DNA from: Mesotaenium endlicherianum
Lineage: Eukaryota > Streptophyta > Zygnematophyceae > Zygnematales > Mesotaeniaceae
Direction of reading: 5' to 3'
Assembly: GCA_009602735.1 (NCBI GenBank)
Contig: WELA01002297.1
Span: 216,161 to 256,040 of the forward strand
DNA length: 39,880 nucleotides
Under the pieces are notes generated by a model that saw only the letters and a program-made list of their open reading frames with translations, was not told where the DNA came from and made no database searches. Shown in pieces: positions 17,701 to 29,618 of this stretch (position 1 is its first letter; each line of letters opens with the position of its first letter). The position numbers and the translations under genes are program-made.

Positions 17701-20700
17701 GTCGTGGTAGTGAGGCGCCACCAGTTTTCCTTACTCCCCTCTCTCTCTCAGAAACACACACATACACGCGCGATCGTGCAGGCCTCTCCGTGGGCCACGC
17801 GAGCGAGCAGGGGCGTCCCAATCGCACCTTACGCTGCCAGGCGACGAACCAGAGCGTGCCCAGGGAGCCGAAGGAGTAGAAGACGGAGGGCCAGCCGTAG
17901 CGGTGGATGAGCGAGGGGCTGAAGGCCAGCCCCGTGACGGAGCCCAGGTACATGCCAGAGTACACCAGCGCCAGCGAGCGCGACCGCTCCGCCACCGGCA
18001 CCCACTGCGACAGCAGGTTGTTCATGGCCGGCATCGCCACCCCCTGCTCCCCCCCCCCCACACGCGCGCGCACGCACCAACGCGCGTCAGCACATCAGCA
18101 CAGTAGCAAGTGGGCACGCACACGCCCATGTCAATAAGCAGGCAGGCAGGCAGGCGCGCACGCACATGCGCCTTCAGGCACGCGGGAGCAGGGTGGCCCG
18201 GTTGAGGGTGGGGCTGACGATGAGGCTAGGGTGCCAGGCTGAGGTGCAGGCGACCAGGTAAGCCCTGCGCGCCCCCGCCTGTGCGTATGTGCTGGCCTCC
18301 GTCTCCGTCGCCGACTTCCTCTCTCTCTCTCTCTCTGCCTCACTTAGCGCTTGTGAAGTGAGGGGCCTACATTTTCTCTGAGTCCCAGTTGCAGTTCGTG
18401 TATGCGAATTCGTGCAAGATTGCCAGATAGGCAGAAGAGGAGGATGAATCACCGGGACATCCTTCTGCATCTATATTACATACCGGGGATGCACGTCAGG
18501 GGATGCAGACGAGTCAGATATGAAACACGAACATACGAGAGATACTGACGGTACCCAGGAGGTGAAATGACGATGATGCAGGCCAACGTAGAAAGAGAAC
18601 GCCGCACGCACGGGGAGGGTAGGCTGCACGCACGCTGCGCACACCATGAACGTACCTCGCCCACGCCCATGCAAGCGCGCGCAAACAGGAGCGCTGGGAG
18701 GCCCAGCTTGGCGGCGACAGGTGTCAGTATAGTGGCAATGGACCACCACACGACCCCGAAGCCCAACACCTGCTTTCCGCCGATGCTGTCTGCCCAGATG
18801 CCACCCGCCACCTGTCCCATGCCCACACAGGCGGAAGCAAGTCAAAGGGGGGGACAGGAGAAGGACAGGGGCGTGAGGAAACGGCTTGTGAGAATTCTTG
18901 TAGCTTCAACTGGCTGCCTGCTTGCATATGCGTGCAAACCGCAGGCGCGCGCGTGCGCGCACACACACACACACAATTAACGTGTTTTCTATGCCAACGG
19001 TATCTGTTCTCGTGTGACACTTCAAATTTGAGCTCAAAAAGCGAGCCTTCCACACATCCCGTCTTTTCGACAACCGACCATCTGCAAGGGGAAGAACAAG
19101 GGGGTGAAGGGAGGCATGAATTTGCACCAGCCTTCACTGGAAGAGCCCGGACTCATATACACACACACAGACACACACATGTCTGTGGCTTGGCGAGAAG
19201 GCCAGGAGCGTCGGGAGCAGCAAGGGCTCCTCCAGGCAGCGCGCACGAGGCTCATCTCAGAGAGCGCTCTTTCTGGCAGTGACGCAAGCGACACACTTAC
19301 GGTAGCAACAAAGGGTCACGCATGCACGCACTTGCAAAACGCGCGAGGAAGGACTGAGCCCTCCTCCCAGTCCCATCCTTTCCTCTTGAGCCATGCTGCG
19401 GACAAATCCTACGATCTGAAACCAAGCCTGTCCCACCATAATTCTACGTTAATCCAGATATGTTTGCATGGACTAAAAGCTCCCACTCAGAATTGCAGAG
19501 AATTGCAAGTAGTGACATGCGCGAGACCGCAGAGCCTCTGATCAGAAGATGTGACGATCTGTGTCTCCCACTGAAGCCGCTGGCTCTCAAGCCACAACCT
19601 TCTCCCCAATTGTTAAAAAATTCAGATCCATTGTCAGAAGGGGAGGCGGGCAGGATGGAGGGGGAGGAGAGGGAGAGGGCGGGGAGGAAGGGGACGCGGT
19701 TGGACAGTGCTCTGACTGGCTGTGTAGGGGCGCGTCTGATCTCTAATGTTTTTTGTTCTGGGAAGATCTACTTTGGGTAGGGGCAGGGGCACGGGGCAGG
19801 GGCAGGGGTCAGGGTGGAGGAGAGCCCTACCTGGGTGAGGAGGTAGCCCCAGAAGAAGGAGGACTGGACCAGGCCGACGGTGGTGGGCGACCACTTGTAC
19901 TGCTCCGACATGGGCAGGATGGCGATGCTCATGTTCACCTGCACCCCCACAGGCGCGCGCGCAGGCAGGCGGTCAGACGGGCCCACTAGGGGCACGCGTT
20001 TGTTTTGTGCACAGATCTGAAGTGCAGGTCCACACACAGCAAAAGTCCAAGGGTGATCCGCGTACAGGGCAGCTATGGGCACCGCGGAGAATCTCATCCC
20101 TGGTCAAACACATAAAGAATGATTCTCCAAATACACTTTTGTAATTGACATATATATACAAGTATATTCATAAAGCATCTATCATATATGTATACATGCA
20201 TACATATATTTTATATGATATGAGCTTGGCGCACGAACACGTACCCGGTCCATGTTGCAGAGTAGGAAGGCGAAGAAGCACAGCAGCACAATCGTCCACC
20301 TCGTCTGCCACCGCTTGCTGCCGCCACCTGTCGCTGCCTCCTCGCCCGCCTTGCCGTTGGCCACACCTGCTGCCGTCCCCGCCCCCATCCCCGTCGGCAG
20401 CGTGCCACTTGTCGCCAGCTCCATTTCCTCCTCCGCTGCCCCCAGCGCCTCTGACGCCGCTGCCGCCATGCTGGCCCCGTTCTGCTCCACTCCTGGCGCG
20501 CCACCTGTCGACGACACAGGAGCCGTCCCAGGAGCCTCCCCTATGCTGCTGCTGTCGCCACCGCCGCCGCCGCTCGCTGCGGCCCCGCCGCCAACGCCGC
20601 CGGGCGTTGCACCGGCGACGCCCGAGGCGCCACGCGCGCGGTCGCGAGATCCAAAGACGGGGCTCTGGCCTTGCGCACTCTGCACGCCCGTGCTGAAGGA

Positions 20701-22899
20701 GCTGCTGGCAGAGCCCCCCAGGCGGCTGGAGAGACTGTGGCCAAACAGGGGCGAAGGGCTCCGGCTCTGTTGGAGGCAGCGGCGGCCCGCGTGGGCCGGC
20801 GAGGACGCAGCAGCGCGTGGGAGACCCCCGCGCACGAGACCGTGTACAGCCGGCTCTACGCGGCGGAGACTCGCACCTGCAGCAAAAGACGAGCGACGCC
20901 CCCACTCCCCGCCAATCAGAGCCTCCCCGCGGACAGAGCCTCCGGCCAGAGAGCTCAGACGCGGTCAAGCCCGCCAGCCGCTGTCAATCTCCCCCGCTGC
21001 CTTCCTCACCCCCTCGCTGCCGTGCCTGCATTCACCTGCAGAGCCCGCTTGCGGCGTGCATGCATGGGTGGATGGATGGATGCTTGCATGCATGCATCCA
21101 TGCGCGAGGACCTCTCTGTGGTGATCCGCAATCCTCCCCCCTCGTCACGTCCCTCGCACGTGGAGCCCTGAAGCTGCGACGCTTGCAGCAAGGGCCAGAA
21201 GGGTACCTGCATTGATGCTGCCCTCCCTCAATCGTCCTCACTCTCACCGGGTCAACTCTATCTCTGTCGTGACATAGGCCCCACTGTATTCCGGTGTACT
21301 TTCAACTCTCCTCCTCAGCTTGCACAGCTGCAGGAGAGGGCGAAGGAAGGGAGAGCATGCGGGGAAAGCAGGGGGAGTGGGGGGGTGGGATGGAGATGGA
21401 TGGGCGAGGCTCCACCCCTGTTATGCACACGTGGCACCATCCACTGCCACCTTGCCTATACGCAGGCTCCTATTGGTAGCAAGTGCAGCACAGCAAGAGT
21501 GCATGCTGGCGCCCCATGGATATGGCCTCCTCCCAAGACTCAAGACAATCATCCAGACAAGGGAGGCTAGCATGCAGACGACAGCTGTTCTTGCCACTGG
21601 ACGCTAGCCATGTGTCGCCCACCACCCAGCAAGCTCCAAAGGCCACCGCTCTGCTCTCCCTCAGCCTCCCCGGGTGTCGTCCCACCCCACATGCATAGCT
21701 GTCGCCTATGAGAGCGACGAACGCACCCCCCTCCCTCCTTAGTATGACCTCAACTGAAAGGAGCACTATTCGCACACAGAAAAAAGTAACTCAAACACAC
21801 AAGTTGTTCTTTCAGTGTCACCAAAAAGACCCTCCCCTGCTGCTCCGCTCCTCTGATCCACCGATCCTACCCCAGGGCCAAACTCTCCATGCCCGTCCGC
21901 TGCAAAGCCGCAACGCATGCATGAAGCTCGTCGCCAACCCCGGAACAAAAATGGGGTACAGGTCAATAGGGTTTCAGGTCTGCATCACTCTCAAGCACAA
22001 GATGCGCGGCGCGCTGCACAGCAGGTGACTACACAGTCTATGAGGAGCTTCACACACAGGACAGGTGCTTGCACCCTTCCTAATAATGACGCCAGCCGAA
22101 TTTCACCACTTTAGAAGGCACAACATGGAGCGTCACTGGCACAGCTCGCATGGTGTATGCACATGAAGACGTCTCTGCTATGTCTGCGGGCGTGAGTATG
22201 TTTATGTGTGCTCATAGAAGAGGTGCAAAAAATGCTCAGACGTACAAAAGCTAACTCATAAAAGACACCCCCCCCCCCCATTCCTCCCCACCTCAGTTAC
22301 TTAGGGACAAATATGGCAACAAGCTGTCCCTGAGGAAACTTCTGCTCTGATCAAAATACACACTCTGCCCCATACGTACACTAAACCACACAAAAAGTAC
22401 GCAAAATACATCTATATAGCCTCTTACATTACCTACTGACACATACATGCGCATCTGCAATATGTTCCTTGAGGTCCATGTGCATGTCAACGTGTTTCTT
22501 CAGATCCAGCCGTTTAACCTATGTTCCTAGCAAGGACGTGCATCCTCCACTTTGCACATTAGCTACCGCTAGTTATGTGGTTTCAAAGTACTTGACACGA
22601 CAAGCAAGCACTCATGTTACTGGACTTTCAGAACTTTCTAGCAGAAGGTTGCCAAACAGCAAACAAGTCCCATATCTAGGACCACAGTACATAGAACCAT
22701 ACCCACTAAATTGCAGAACATTAATTTGATGTGGCAGGGCTTAAAGCTGACCTGGCAGAGGAGATAAGCGCCCACATTGCGCAACATGGCAGCCGGCTGT
22801 GGAGCCGGTGGGAACCCCCAAAGAGGTTGCACATCTCCCTGTGAAGTGGCTTGTGGAGAAAACAAGCCCCTGGCATCCCAAAAGGGCTGCCGCACTCAT
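13143..22899 (-). CDS. PHT4-family plastid phosphate/anion transporter (MFS, SLC17-like)
   Basis: Eleven minus-strand exons, all with matching phases: 22899-22752, 20876-20245, 19938-19831, 18811-18656, 18043-17828, 16798-16586, 16018-15881, 15352-15251, 14811-14746, 13922-13838 and 13240-13143 (TAG). They give about 653 residues. Landmarks of plant PHT4/ANTR proteins, in order: CFFAFLLCNMDR then VNMSIAILPMSEQYKWSP; the MFS loop GGIWADSIGGKQVLGFG; VAERSRSLALVYSGMYLG; SHFCHNWGTFILLTWMPTYY; AFSQSGLYSNHQDIGPRYS; and WDDVFKVAVGLYLVGT with a TGEKILD tail. PHT4 proteins move inorganic phosphate, and some members ascorbate, across plastid or Golgi membranes using Na+ or H+ gradients. The start MSAAALLGCQGLVFSTSHF is Ser/Ala-rich with almost no acidic residues, like a plastid transit peptide. 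A long Gly/Ala/Ser-rich linker of roughly 150 residues precedes the first membrane segment, longer than in land-plant relatives. Both 5' exons fall in the 5.1-kb duplicated block; copy 1 is the one joined to the rest. Confidence 0.92.
14662..14718 (+). repeat. (GC)n-(CA)n compound microsatellite
   Basis: Alternating GC units pass into about 20 CA units within the intron next to the PHT4 exon at 14746-14811. Alternating purine-pyrimidine tracts of this kind can adopt Z-DNA (inference from composition). Confidence 0.9.
15770..15800 (+). repeat. (CA)n-rich tract
   Basis: A short CA-rich run, interrupted by a few bases, lies in the PHT4 intron at 15353-15880, which is CA-rich throughout. Confidence 0.75.
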
Positions 22900-24500
22900 G
22901 CTGCTCAAATCTGGCTGTTCCCACCAAGCTGGATCAGGTTAAGACCTGGGTCCAGAGCTTGTCGAAAGGCAAATAAGAACAGGACCAGGAGTATCTTTTA
23001 CTATACGAACCTTTAAGCGGAACTATGTCTCATGTTGAACTCTGTCTTTCAGGGCTGAAGAAGTCAAACTACCTACTGATTCTTTTCTGTCTTCAAGAAG
23101 TGCGCCTAAAAGCGGAGGCCAACGTTATTCGTGTAACTCCCTTCGTCAATGTGCCGTTGATCTGCTCGTTCTCTCTTTCTTATCACGAAATGCAACCAGC
23201 TCCTAGCTCAAAACTGTCAAGAAACTTACGGACTATAAGTTGAGCACATGAAAAAAAAAGAGTTGCCAGTCAATCCTCCAAGCGATGAGCTGCTGAGCTG
23301 CCAAGCGGCTGAGCTTGCCCCCCAAGTAGTGTAACTCGTACAGTAAATATGATGTATAAGCGAGTGTGCATGTATGCCTGAACACTATGTAAAGTACTTC
23401 TCAGATAAAATGCGCTCCCGAGCTGTTCAAATTCGGCTTCGCTGTGCAAACATCAGCTCTGCCCTCTTTCAGCAGGTAGTAGAGACAGCGAAATAAGACC
23501 AGCTCTGTTTATGCGAAATTTGATGGCACACTACAGGGGTTGCTCTCAGTACGCTTTAGCTTTCCTGTCTATGTCGTCTAGCATCAATGTCAAAGTATTG
23601 TATCTCCGTAAGACATCCTCTAGCGCTGGCCCATTTCTTAAAAATGGCTGACACGTCGTCTACTGTCCCATGAGCGTCTGTCTGCATGCCGAGCGACGAG
23701 CAGCAGGAGAAACAGTAGCGTACAGGATAATGTGGGGGTATAAGAACGTAATGCAGACGAACCAGCTTCATCTGGTGAGAGATTTTGCTGCAGTGGGGAA
23801 GCTGAGGCAAGCCCCGCGCTTCCTCCTAGGGCCGATGCCCTTAGACTACGTGGAGTCCTGTGAAAGCGTGACGGTGAAAAAAGGTCGACGCGTTTCGACA
23901 CGTAATTGATCTATGCACCACTACAATATGGCCCAATTTGTCCCCTCCTGATGAAAGGCATCTGCCAAATCACTCGCACTTTGTTTGTGGGGGGTCAATT
24001 TCGTGTTTTCCGCCAAACTCAGGAAAGCTGCCAAAAGTTCAAAAATAACTATGTCGGTCGGTCCCTCTTCGATAGGCTTTAAAAACACACGAGTAGGCTA
24101 CAGCCTGCGCACTGGTTTGCACTTGATGGTAAGACGAGCATATGATAAGTCTGAGCTACTTGACCACCATGATCCGAGGACAATTAAAAGAGAAGCATTG
24201 TTGCGTCAGGCCTCATGGACCACCTGTCGAGTTCTTCACAAGTGTGAGGCGTGATGTCTTGATGTCGCTCCTTATTTCATGACCTGTTTACCCAAGCTTT
24301 AGTTTCGCTAAGAAGCTGGGTGGAGAGTAGTTTTTTGCTGCCACAAAGCAGTTAAGTACCTCATGGTTCTTGGTTCTAGCTATTATATTCCCCTTTCAGC
24401 GTGAACGTACGTTGGTGGCTGCCAGCTTTGAGCACGTCCAATGTGCTCATGCCAAGTCGAGCTTAACTTGTATTCAGCCTGAGGCATCAGCTACGCGAAT
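22900..24500. promoter_or_regulatory. Divergent intergenic region between PHT4 and sulfotransferase (copy 1)
   Basis: After collapsing the duplicated block, the ATG of the PHT4 gene (22899, minus) and the ATG of the sulfotransferase (24501 here, 29619 in copy 2) face away from each other across 1.6 kb. Both 5' UTRs and promoters must be in this stretch. It is AT-richer than the exons and has no recognised gene. I see no convincing TATA box or named operator. Confidence 0.5.
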
Positions 24501-24778
24501 ATGCCAATCTACACATCTTTTAGACGCCCGCGTTCTGGCGTTAGGATATGGAGACCATTAATTGTACTCCTGGTAGGAGGAATTTGCTTGTTTGCTTTTA
24601 AGCACTATATCACCCTCTTTTCTTGCCCCCAAGAAAGACGGACTTCGCAGGAACCACCGGCATTAAAATTAGGAGGTTTCCCGACCAGCCTTGACATATG
24701 CCCAGAACTGCCCGAAATTCCTTATAAAGACCCTGATCGGATTCCCCGCTCGTATCCTCTGCCCCAAACATTTTCCAG
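24501..24778 (+). other. Detached duplicate of sulfotransferase exon 1
   Basis: The sequence is identical to 29619-29896, including the ATG and the donor site. In this assembly it is followed by the N and copy 2, so it could splice only across the assembly join. It should not be annotated as a separate gene; it is the same exon seen twice because of the contig overlap. Confidence 0.85.
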
Positions 24779-25328
24779 GTACTCACCAATCATGCTGCCA
24801 TGATGAGATCTCATAACTTCTCCCAGTCGAAAATCTCTCCTTACAGCCCTGATGCATGAAAGTTACTGACATGACAAAGGAAATGTTATGATTTGTCACG
24901 GCATGATTATAGGAAGGAGGATGGGATAATTGAACAACTGTTAGTTACGGCATGGTTATAGGGAGGAGGGTGGCGGATCTGCAGGACGCGTAACAGACTC
25001 GGGAGCAACTGAGATCCGGGGCTCCAAGCATCTAGTAGATTATATTTATCTCCCTTCAAGCTATGTCGGCCCACAAGCGCTGGAACATTCTATGCGGTTT
25101 TTGAGTATCTAACTTGTGACGCGCGGTGAAGACGAGCGTTAGGAGCTTGTCGAAGAGTTAAGGGTGGACCACAGCAATGGCTTGTCGAAGAGTTACGGGT
25201 AAAGCACAGCTATCTTATGGAAAAGTTAGAATTGTAGAAGTAAAAAATGTGACAAGTATTACTCATTGGTAGTGTTTAATTTTGGAGAGGCTCTAGTGTG
25301 TGAGTCACCAGCAACTCAGGCACTTAAG

Positions 25329-25354
25329 TGGGCTCACCAGTGCTGGTGAGCCCA
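25329..25354. repeat. Perfect 12-bp inverted repeat (hairpin), copy 1
   Basis: The arms TGGGCTCACCAG and CTGGTGAGCCCA are exact reverse complements separated by two bases. The same hairpin occurs in copy 2 at 30447-30472, where it lies in intron 1 of the sulfotransferase. Confidence 0.9.
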
Positions 25355-25778
25355 GGGGTTGGCTTTGCATGGGGGCCTTGGAGATGAAGGGCAAGTTCAG
25401 TGTGTGGACGGAGGTGAATGACAAGTGTGGTCGGCGCCTTGGGTGTCCTCACCTTTGCACCTTGCCACTACGTTGTGTGTTGCCCCCTCCTCCTGCTCCC
25501 GCTCCTGCAATACCACTCGTTGCACCACTGCCTTGCACAAAGGAACCATCGTGAGGTTGCAGGGGTGAGGGTTCGAGCTCAGGGTTTTGTGGTCAGGTTT
25601 CAAGCCCCCCCCGCAGCGGGTTCGTGTCAGTGATGACTTCTGGCGGCAGGATGAAAGGGAGAGGGGGTCGCGTACGTTATGGCTCAGAGTATCTGTGGTC
25701 TGGAGAGAACATGAATTTGGTGATTGCAGCTGGAGGCTCGATATGCCTGGTCTGCCTGCTCTAAAAACTGACCCTTTT

Positions 25779-25779
25779 N
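25779..25779. other. Single-N contig join between the two 5.1-kb copies
   Basis: The left contig ends in CCCTTTT and the right contig begins with GCTCTGGCC, which is position 20662 of the left contig. The N does not stand for a measured gap; the true junction is an overlap. Confidence 0.9.
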
Positions 25780-25994
25780 GCTCTGGCCTTGCGCACTCTG
25801 CACGCCCGTGCTGAAGGAGCTGCTGGCAGAGCCCCCCAGGCGGCTGGAGAGACTGTGGCCAAACAGGGGCGAAGGGCTCCGGCTCTGTTGGAGGCAGCGG
25901 CGGCCCGCGTGGGCCGGCGAGGACGCAGCAGCGCGTGGGAGACCCCCGCGCACGAGACCGTGTACAGCCGGCTCTACGCGGCGGAGACTCGCAC
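25780..25994 (-). other. Truncated duplicate of PHT4 exon 2 (5' part)
   Basis: This equals 20662-20876 and is cut off at the N, so the reading frame has no downstream continuation here. It is a contig-overlap copy, not a pseudogene. Confidence 0.85.
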
Positions 25995-27869
25995 CTGCAG
26001 CAAAAGACGAGCGACGCCCCCACTCCCCGCCAATCAGAGCCTCCCCGCGGACAGAGCCTCCGGCCAGAGAGCTCAGACGCGGTCAAGCCCGCCAGCCGCT
26101 GTCAATCTCCCCCGCTGCCTTCCTCACCCCCTCGCTGCCGTGCCTGCATTCACCTGCAGAGCCCGCTTGCGGCGTGCATGCATGGGTGGATGGATGGATG
26201 CTTGCATGCATGCATCCATGCGCGAGGACCTCTCTGTGGTGATCCGCAATCCTCCCCCCTCGTCACGTCCCTCGCACGTGGAGCCCTGAAGCTGCGACGC
26301 TTGCAGCAAGGGCCAGAAGGGTACCTGCATTGATGCTGCCCTCCCTCAATCGTCCTCACTCTCACCGGGTCAACTCTATCTCTGTCGTGACATAGGCCCC
26401 ACTGTATTCCGGTGTACTTTCAACTCTCCTCCTCAGCTTGCACAGCTGCAGGAGAGGGCGAAGGAAGGGAGAGCATGCGGGGAAAGCAGGGGGAGTGGGG
26501 GGGTGGGATGGAGATGGATGGGCGAGGCTCCACCCCTGTTATGCACACGTGGCACCATCCACTGCCACCTTGCCTATACGCAGGCTCCTATTGGTAGCAA
26601 GTGCAGCACAGCAAGAGTGCATGCTGGCGCCCCATGGATATGGCCTCCTCCCAAGACTCAAGACAATCATCCAGACAAGGGAGGCTAGCATGCAGACGAC
26701 AGCTGTTCTTGCCACTGGACGCTAGCCATGTGTCGCCCACCACCCAGCAAGCTCCAAAGGCCACCGCTCTGCTCTCCCTCAGCCTCCCCGGGTGTCGTCC
26801 CACCCCACATGCATAGCTGTCGCCTATGAGAGCGACGAACGCACCCCCCTCCCTCCTTAGTATGACCTCAACTGAAAGGAGCACTATTCGCACACAGAAA
26901 AAAGTAACTCAAACACACAAGTTGTTCTTTCAGTGTCACCAAAAAGACCCTCCCCTGCTGCTCCGCTCCTCTGATCCACCGATCCTACCCCAGGGCCAAA
27001 CTCTCCATGCCCGTCCGCTGCAAAGCCGCAACGCATGCATGAAGCTCGTCGCCAACCCCGGAACAAAAATGGGGTACAGGTCAATAGGGTTTCAGGTCTG
27101 CATCACTCTCAAGCACAAGATGCGCGGCGCGCTGCACAGCAGGTGACTACACAGTCTATGAGGAGCTTCACACACAGGACAGGTGCTTGCACCCTTCCTA
27201 ATAATGACGCCAGCCGAATTTCACCACTTTAGAAGGCACAACATGGAGCGTCACTGGCACAGCTCGCATGGTGTATGCACATGAAGACGTCTCTGCTATG
27301 TCTGCGGGCGTGAGTATGTTTATGTGTGCTCATAGAAGAGGTGCAAAAAATGCTCAGACGTACAAAAGCTAACTCATAAAAGACACCCCCCCCCCCCATT
27401 CCTCCCCACCTCAGTTACTTAGGGACAAATATGGCAACAAGCTGTCCCTGAGGAAACTTCTGCTCTGATCAAAATACACACTCTGCCCCATACGTACACT
27501 AAACCACACAAAAAGTACGCAAAATACATCTATATAGCCTCTTACATTACCTACTGACACATACATGCGCATCTGCAATATGTTCCTTGAGGTCCATGTG
27601 CATGTCAACGTGTTTCTTCAGATCCAGCCGTTTAACCTATGTTCCTAGCAAGGACGTGCATCCTCCACTTTGCACATTAGCTACCGCTAGTTATGTGGTT
27701 TCAAAGTACTTGACACGACAAGCAAGCACTCATGTTACTGGACTTTCAGAACTTTCTAGCAGAAGGTTGCCAAACAGCAAACAAGTCCCATATCTAGGAC
27801 CACAGTACATAGAACCATACCCACTAAATTGCAGAACATTAATTTGATGTGGCAGGGCTTAAAGCTGAC

Positions 27870-28017
27870 CTGGCAGAGGAGATAAGCGCCCACATTGCGC
27901 AACATGGCAGCCGGCTGTGGAGCCGGTGGGAACCCCCAAAGAGGTTGCACATCTCCCTGTGAAGTGGCTTGTGGAGAAAACAAGCCCCTGGCATCCCAAA
28001 AGGGCTGCCGCACTCAT
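27870..28017 (-). other. Detached duplicate of PHT4 exon 1 (transit peptide exon)
   Basis: This equals 22752-22899, including the ATG and the GT donor. In copy 2 it faces the truncated exon 2 and the N. It should be merged with copy 1. Confidence 0.85.
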
Positions 28018-29618
28018 GCTGCTCAAATCTGGCTGTTCCCACCAAGCTGGATCAGGTTAAGACCTGGGTCCAGAGCTTGTCGAAAGGCAAATAAGAACAG
28101 GACCAGGAGTATCTTTTACTATACGAACCTTTAAGCGGAACTATGTCTCATGTTGAACTCTGTCTTTCAGGGCTGAAGAAGTCAAACTACCTACTGATTC
28201 TTTTCTGTCTTCAAGAAGTGCGCCTAAAAGCGGAGGCCAACGTTATTCGTGTAACTCCCTTCGTCAATGTGCCGTTGATCTGCTCGTTCTCTCTTTCTTA
28301 TCACGAAATGCAACCAGCTCCTAGCTCAAAACTGTCAAGAAACTTACGGACTATAAGTTGAGCACATGAAAAAAAAAGAGTTGCCAGTCAATCCTCCAAG
28401 CGATGAGCTGCTGAGCTGCCAAGCGGCTGAGCTTGCCCCCCAAGTAGTGTAACTCGTACAGTAAATATGATGTATAAGCGAGTGTGCATGTATGCCTGAA
28501 CACTATGTAAAGTACTTCTCAGATAAAATGCGCTCCCGAGCTGTTCAAATTCGGCTTCGCTGTGCAAACATCAGCTCTGCCCTCTTTCAGCAGGTAGTAG
28601 AGACAGCGAAATAAGACCAGCTCTGTTTATGCGAAATTTGATGGCACACTACAGGGGTTGCTCTCAGTACGCTTTAGCTTTCCTGTCTATGTCGTCTAGC
28701 ATCAATGTCAAAGTATTGTATCTCCGTAAGACATCCTCTAGCGCTGGCCCATTTCTTAAAAATGGCTGACACGTCGTCTACTGTCCCATGAGCGTCTGTC
28801 TGCATGCCGAGCGACGAGCAGCAGGAGAAACAGTAGCGTACAGGATAATGTGGGGGTATAAGAACGTAATGCAGACGAACCAGCTTCATCTGGTGAGAGA
28901 TTTTGCTGCAGTGGGGAAGCTGAGGCAAGCCCCGCGCTTCCTCCTAGGGCCGATGCCCTTAGACTACGTGGAGTCCTGTGAAAGCGTGACGGTGAAAAAA
29001 GGTCGACGCGTTTCGACACGTAATTGATCTATGCACCACTACAATATGGCCCAATTTGTCCCCTCCTGATGAAAGGCATCTGCCAAATCACTCGCACTTT
29101 GTTTGTGGGGGGTCAATTTCGTGTTTTCCGCCAAACTCAGGAAAGCTGCCAAAAGTTCAAAAATAACTATGTCGGTCGGTCCCTCTTCGATAGGCTTTAA
29201 AAACACACGAGTAGGCTACAGCCTGCGCACTGGTTTGCACTTGATGGTAAGACGAGCATATGATAAGTCTGAGCTACTTGACCACCATGATCCGAGGACA
29301 ATTAAAAGAGAAGCATTGTTGCGTCAGGCCTCATGGACCACCTGTCGAGTTCTTCACAAGTGTGAGGCGTGATGTCTTGATGTCGCTCCTTATTTCATGA
29401 CCTGTTTACCCAAGCTTTAGTTTCGCTAAGAAGCTGGGTGGAGAGTAGTTTTTTGCTGCCACAAAGCAGTTAAGTACCTCATGGTTCTTGGTTCTAGCTA
29501 TTATATTCCCCTTTCAGCGTGAACGTACGTTGGTGGCTGCCAGCTTTGAGCACGTCCAATGTGCTCATGCCAAGTCGAGCTTAACTTGTATTCAGCCTGA
29601 GGCATCAGCTACGCGAAT

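Larger units (their letters stand above)
20662..25778. repeat. 5,117-bp duplicated block, copy 1 (contig overlap)
   Basis: This block is repeated at 25780-30896 at a constant offset of 5,118 bp. Open frames and homopolymer lengths that I compared (for example a 12-C run and a 9-A run) are identical in both. Copy 1 ends at 25778, immediately before the N at 25779. It contains exon 1 and the first 215 coding bases of exon 2 of the PHT4 gene (minus strand, here joined to their gene), the intergenic promoter, and a detached copy of sulfotransferase exon 1 (24501-24778). Confidence 0.95.

Noticed and set aside
20182-20835. PHT4 first exon starting at the GTG at 20835
   Set aside because: There is no ATG, and a phase-matched acceptor at 20876 plus an ATG-initiated upstream exon explain the start better.
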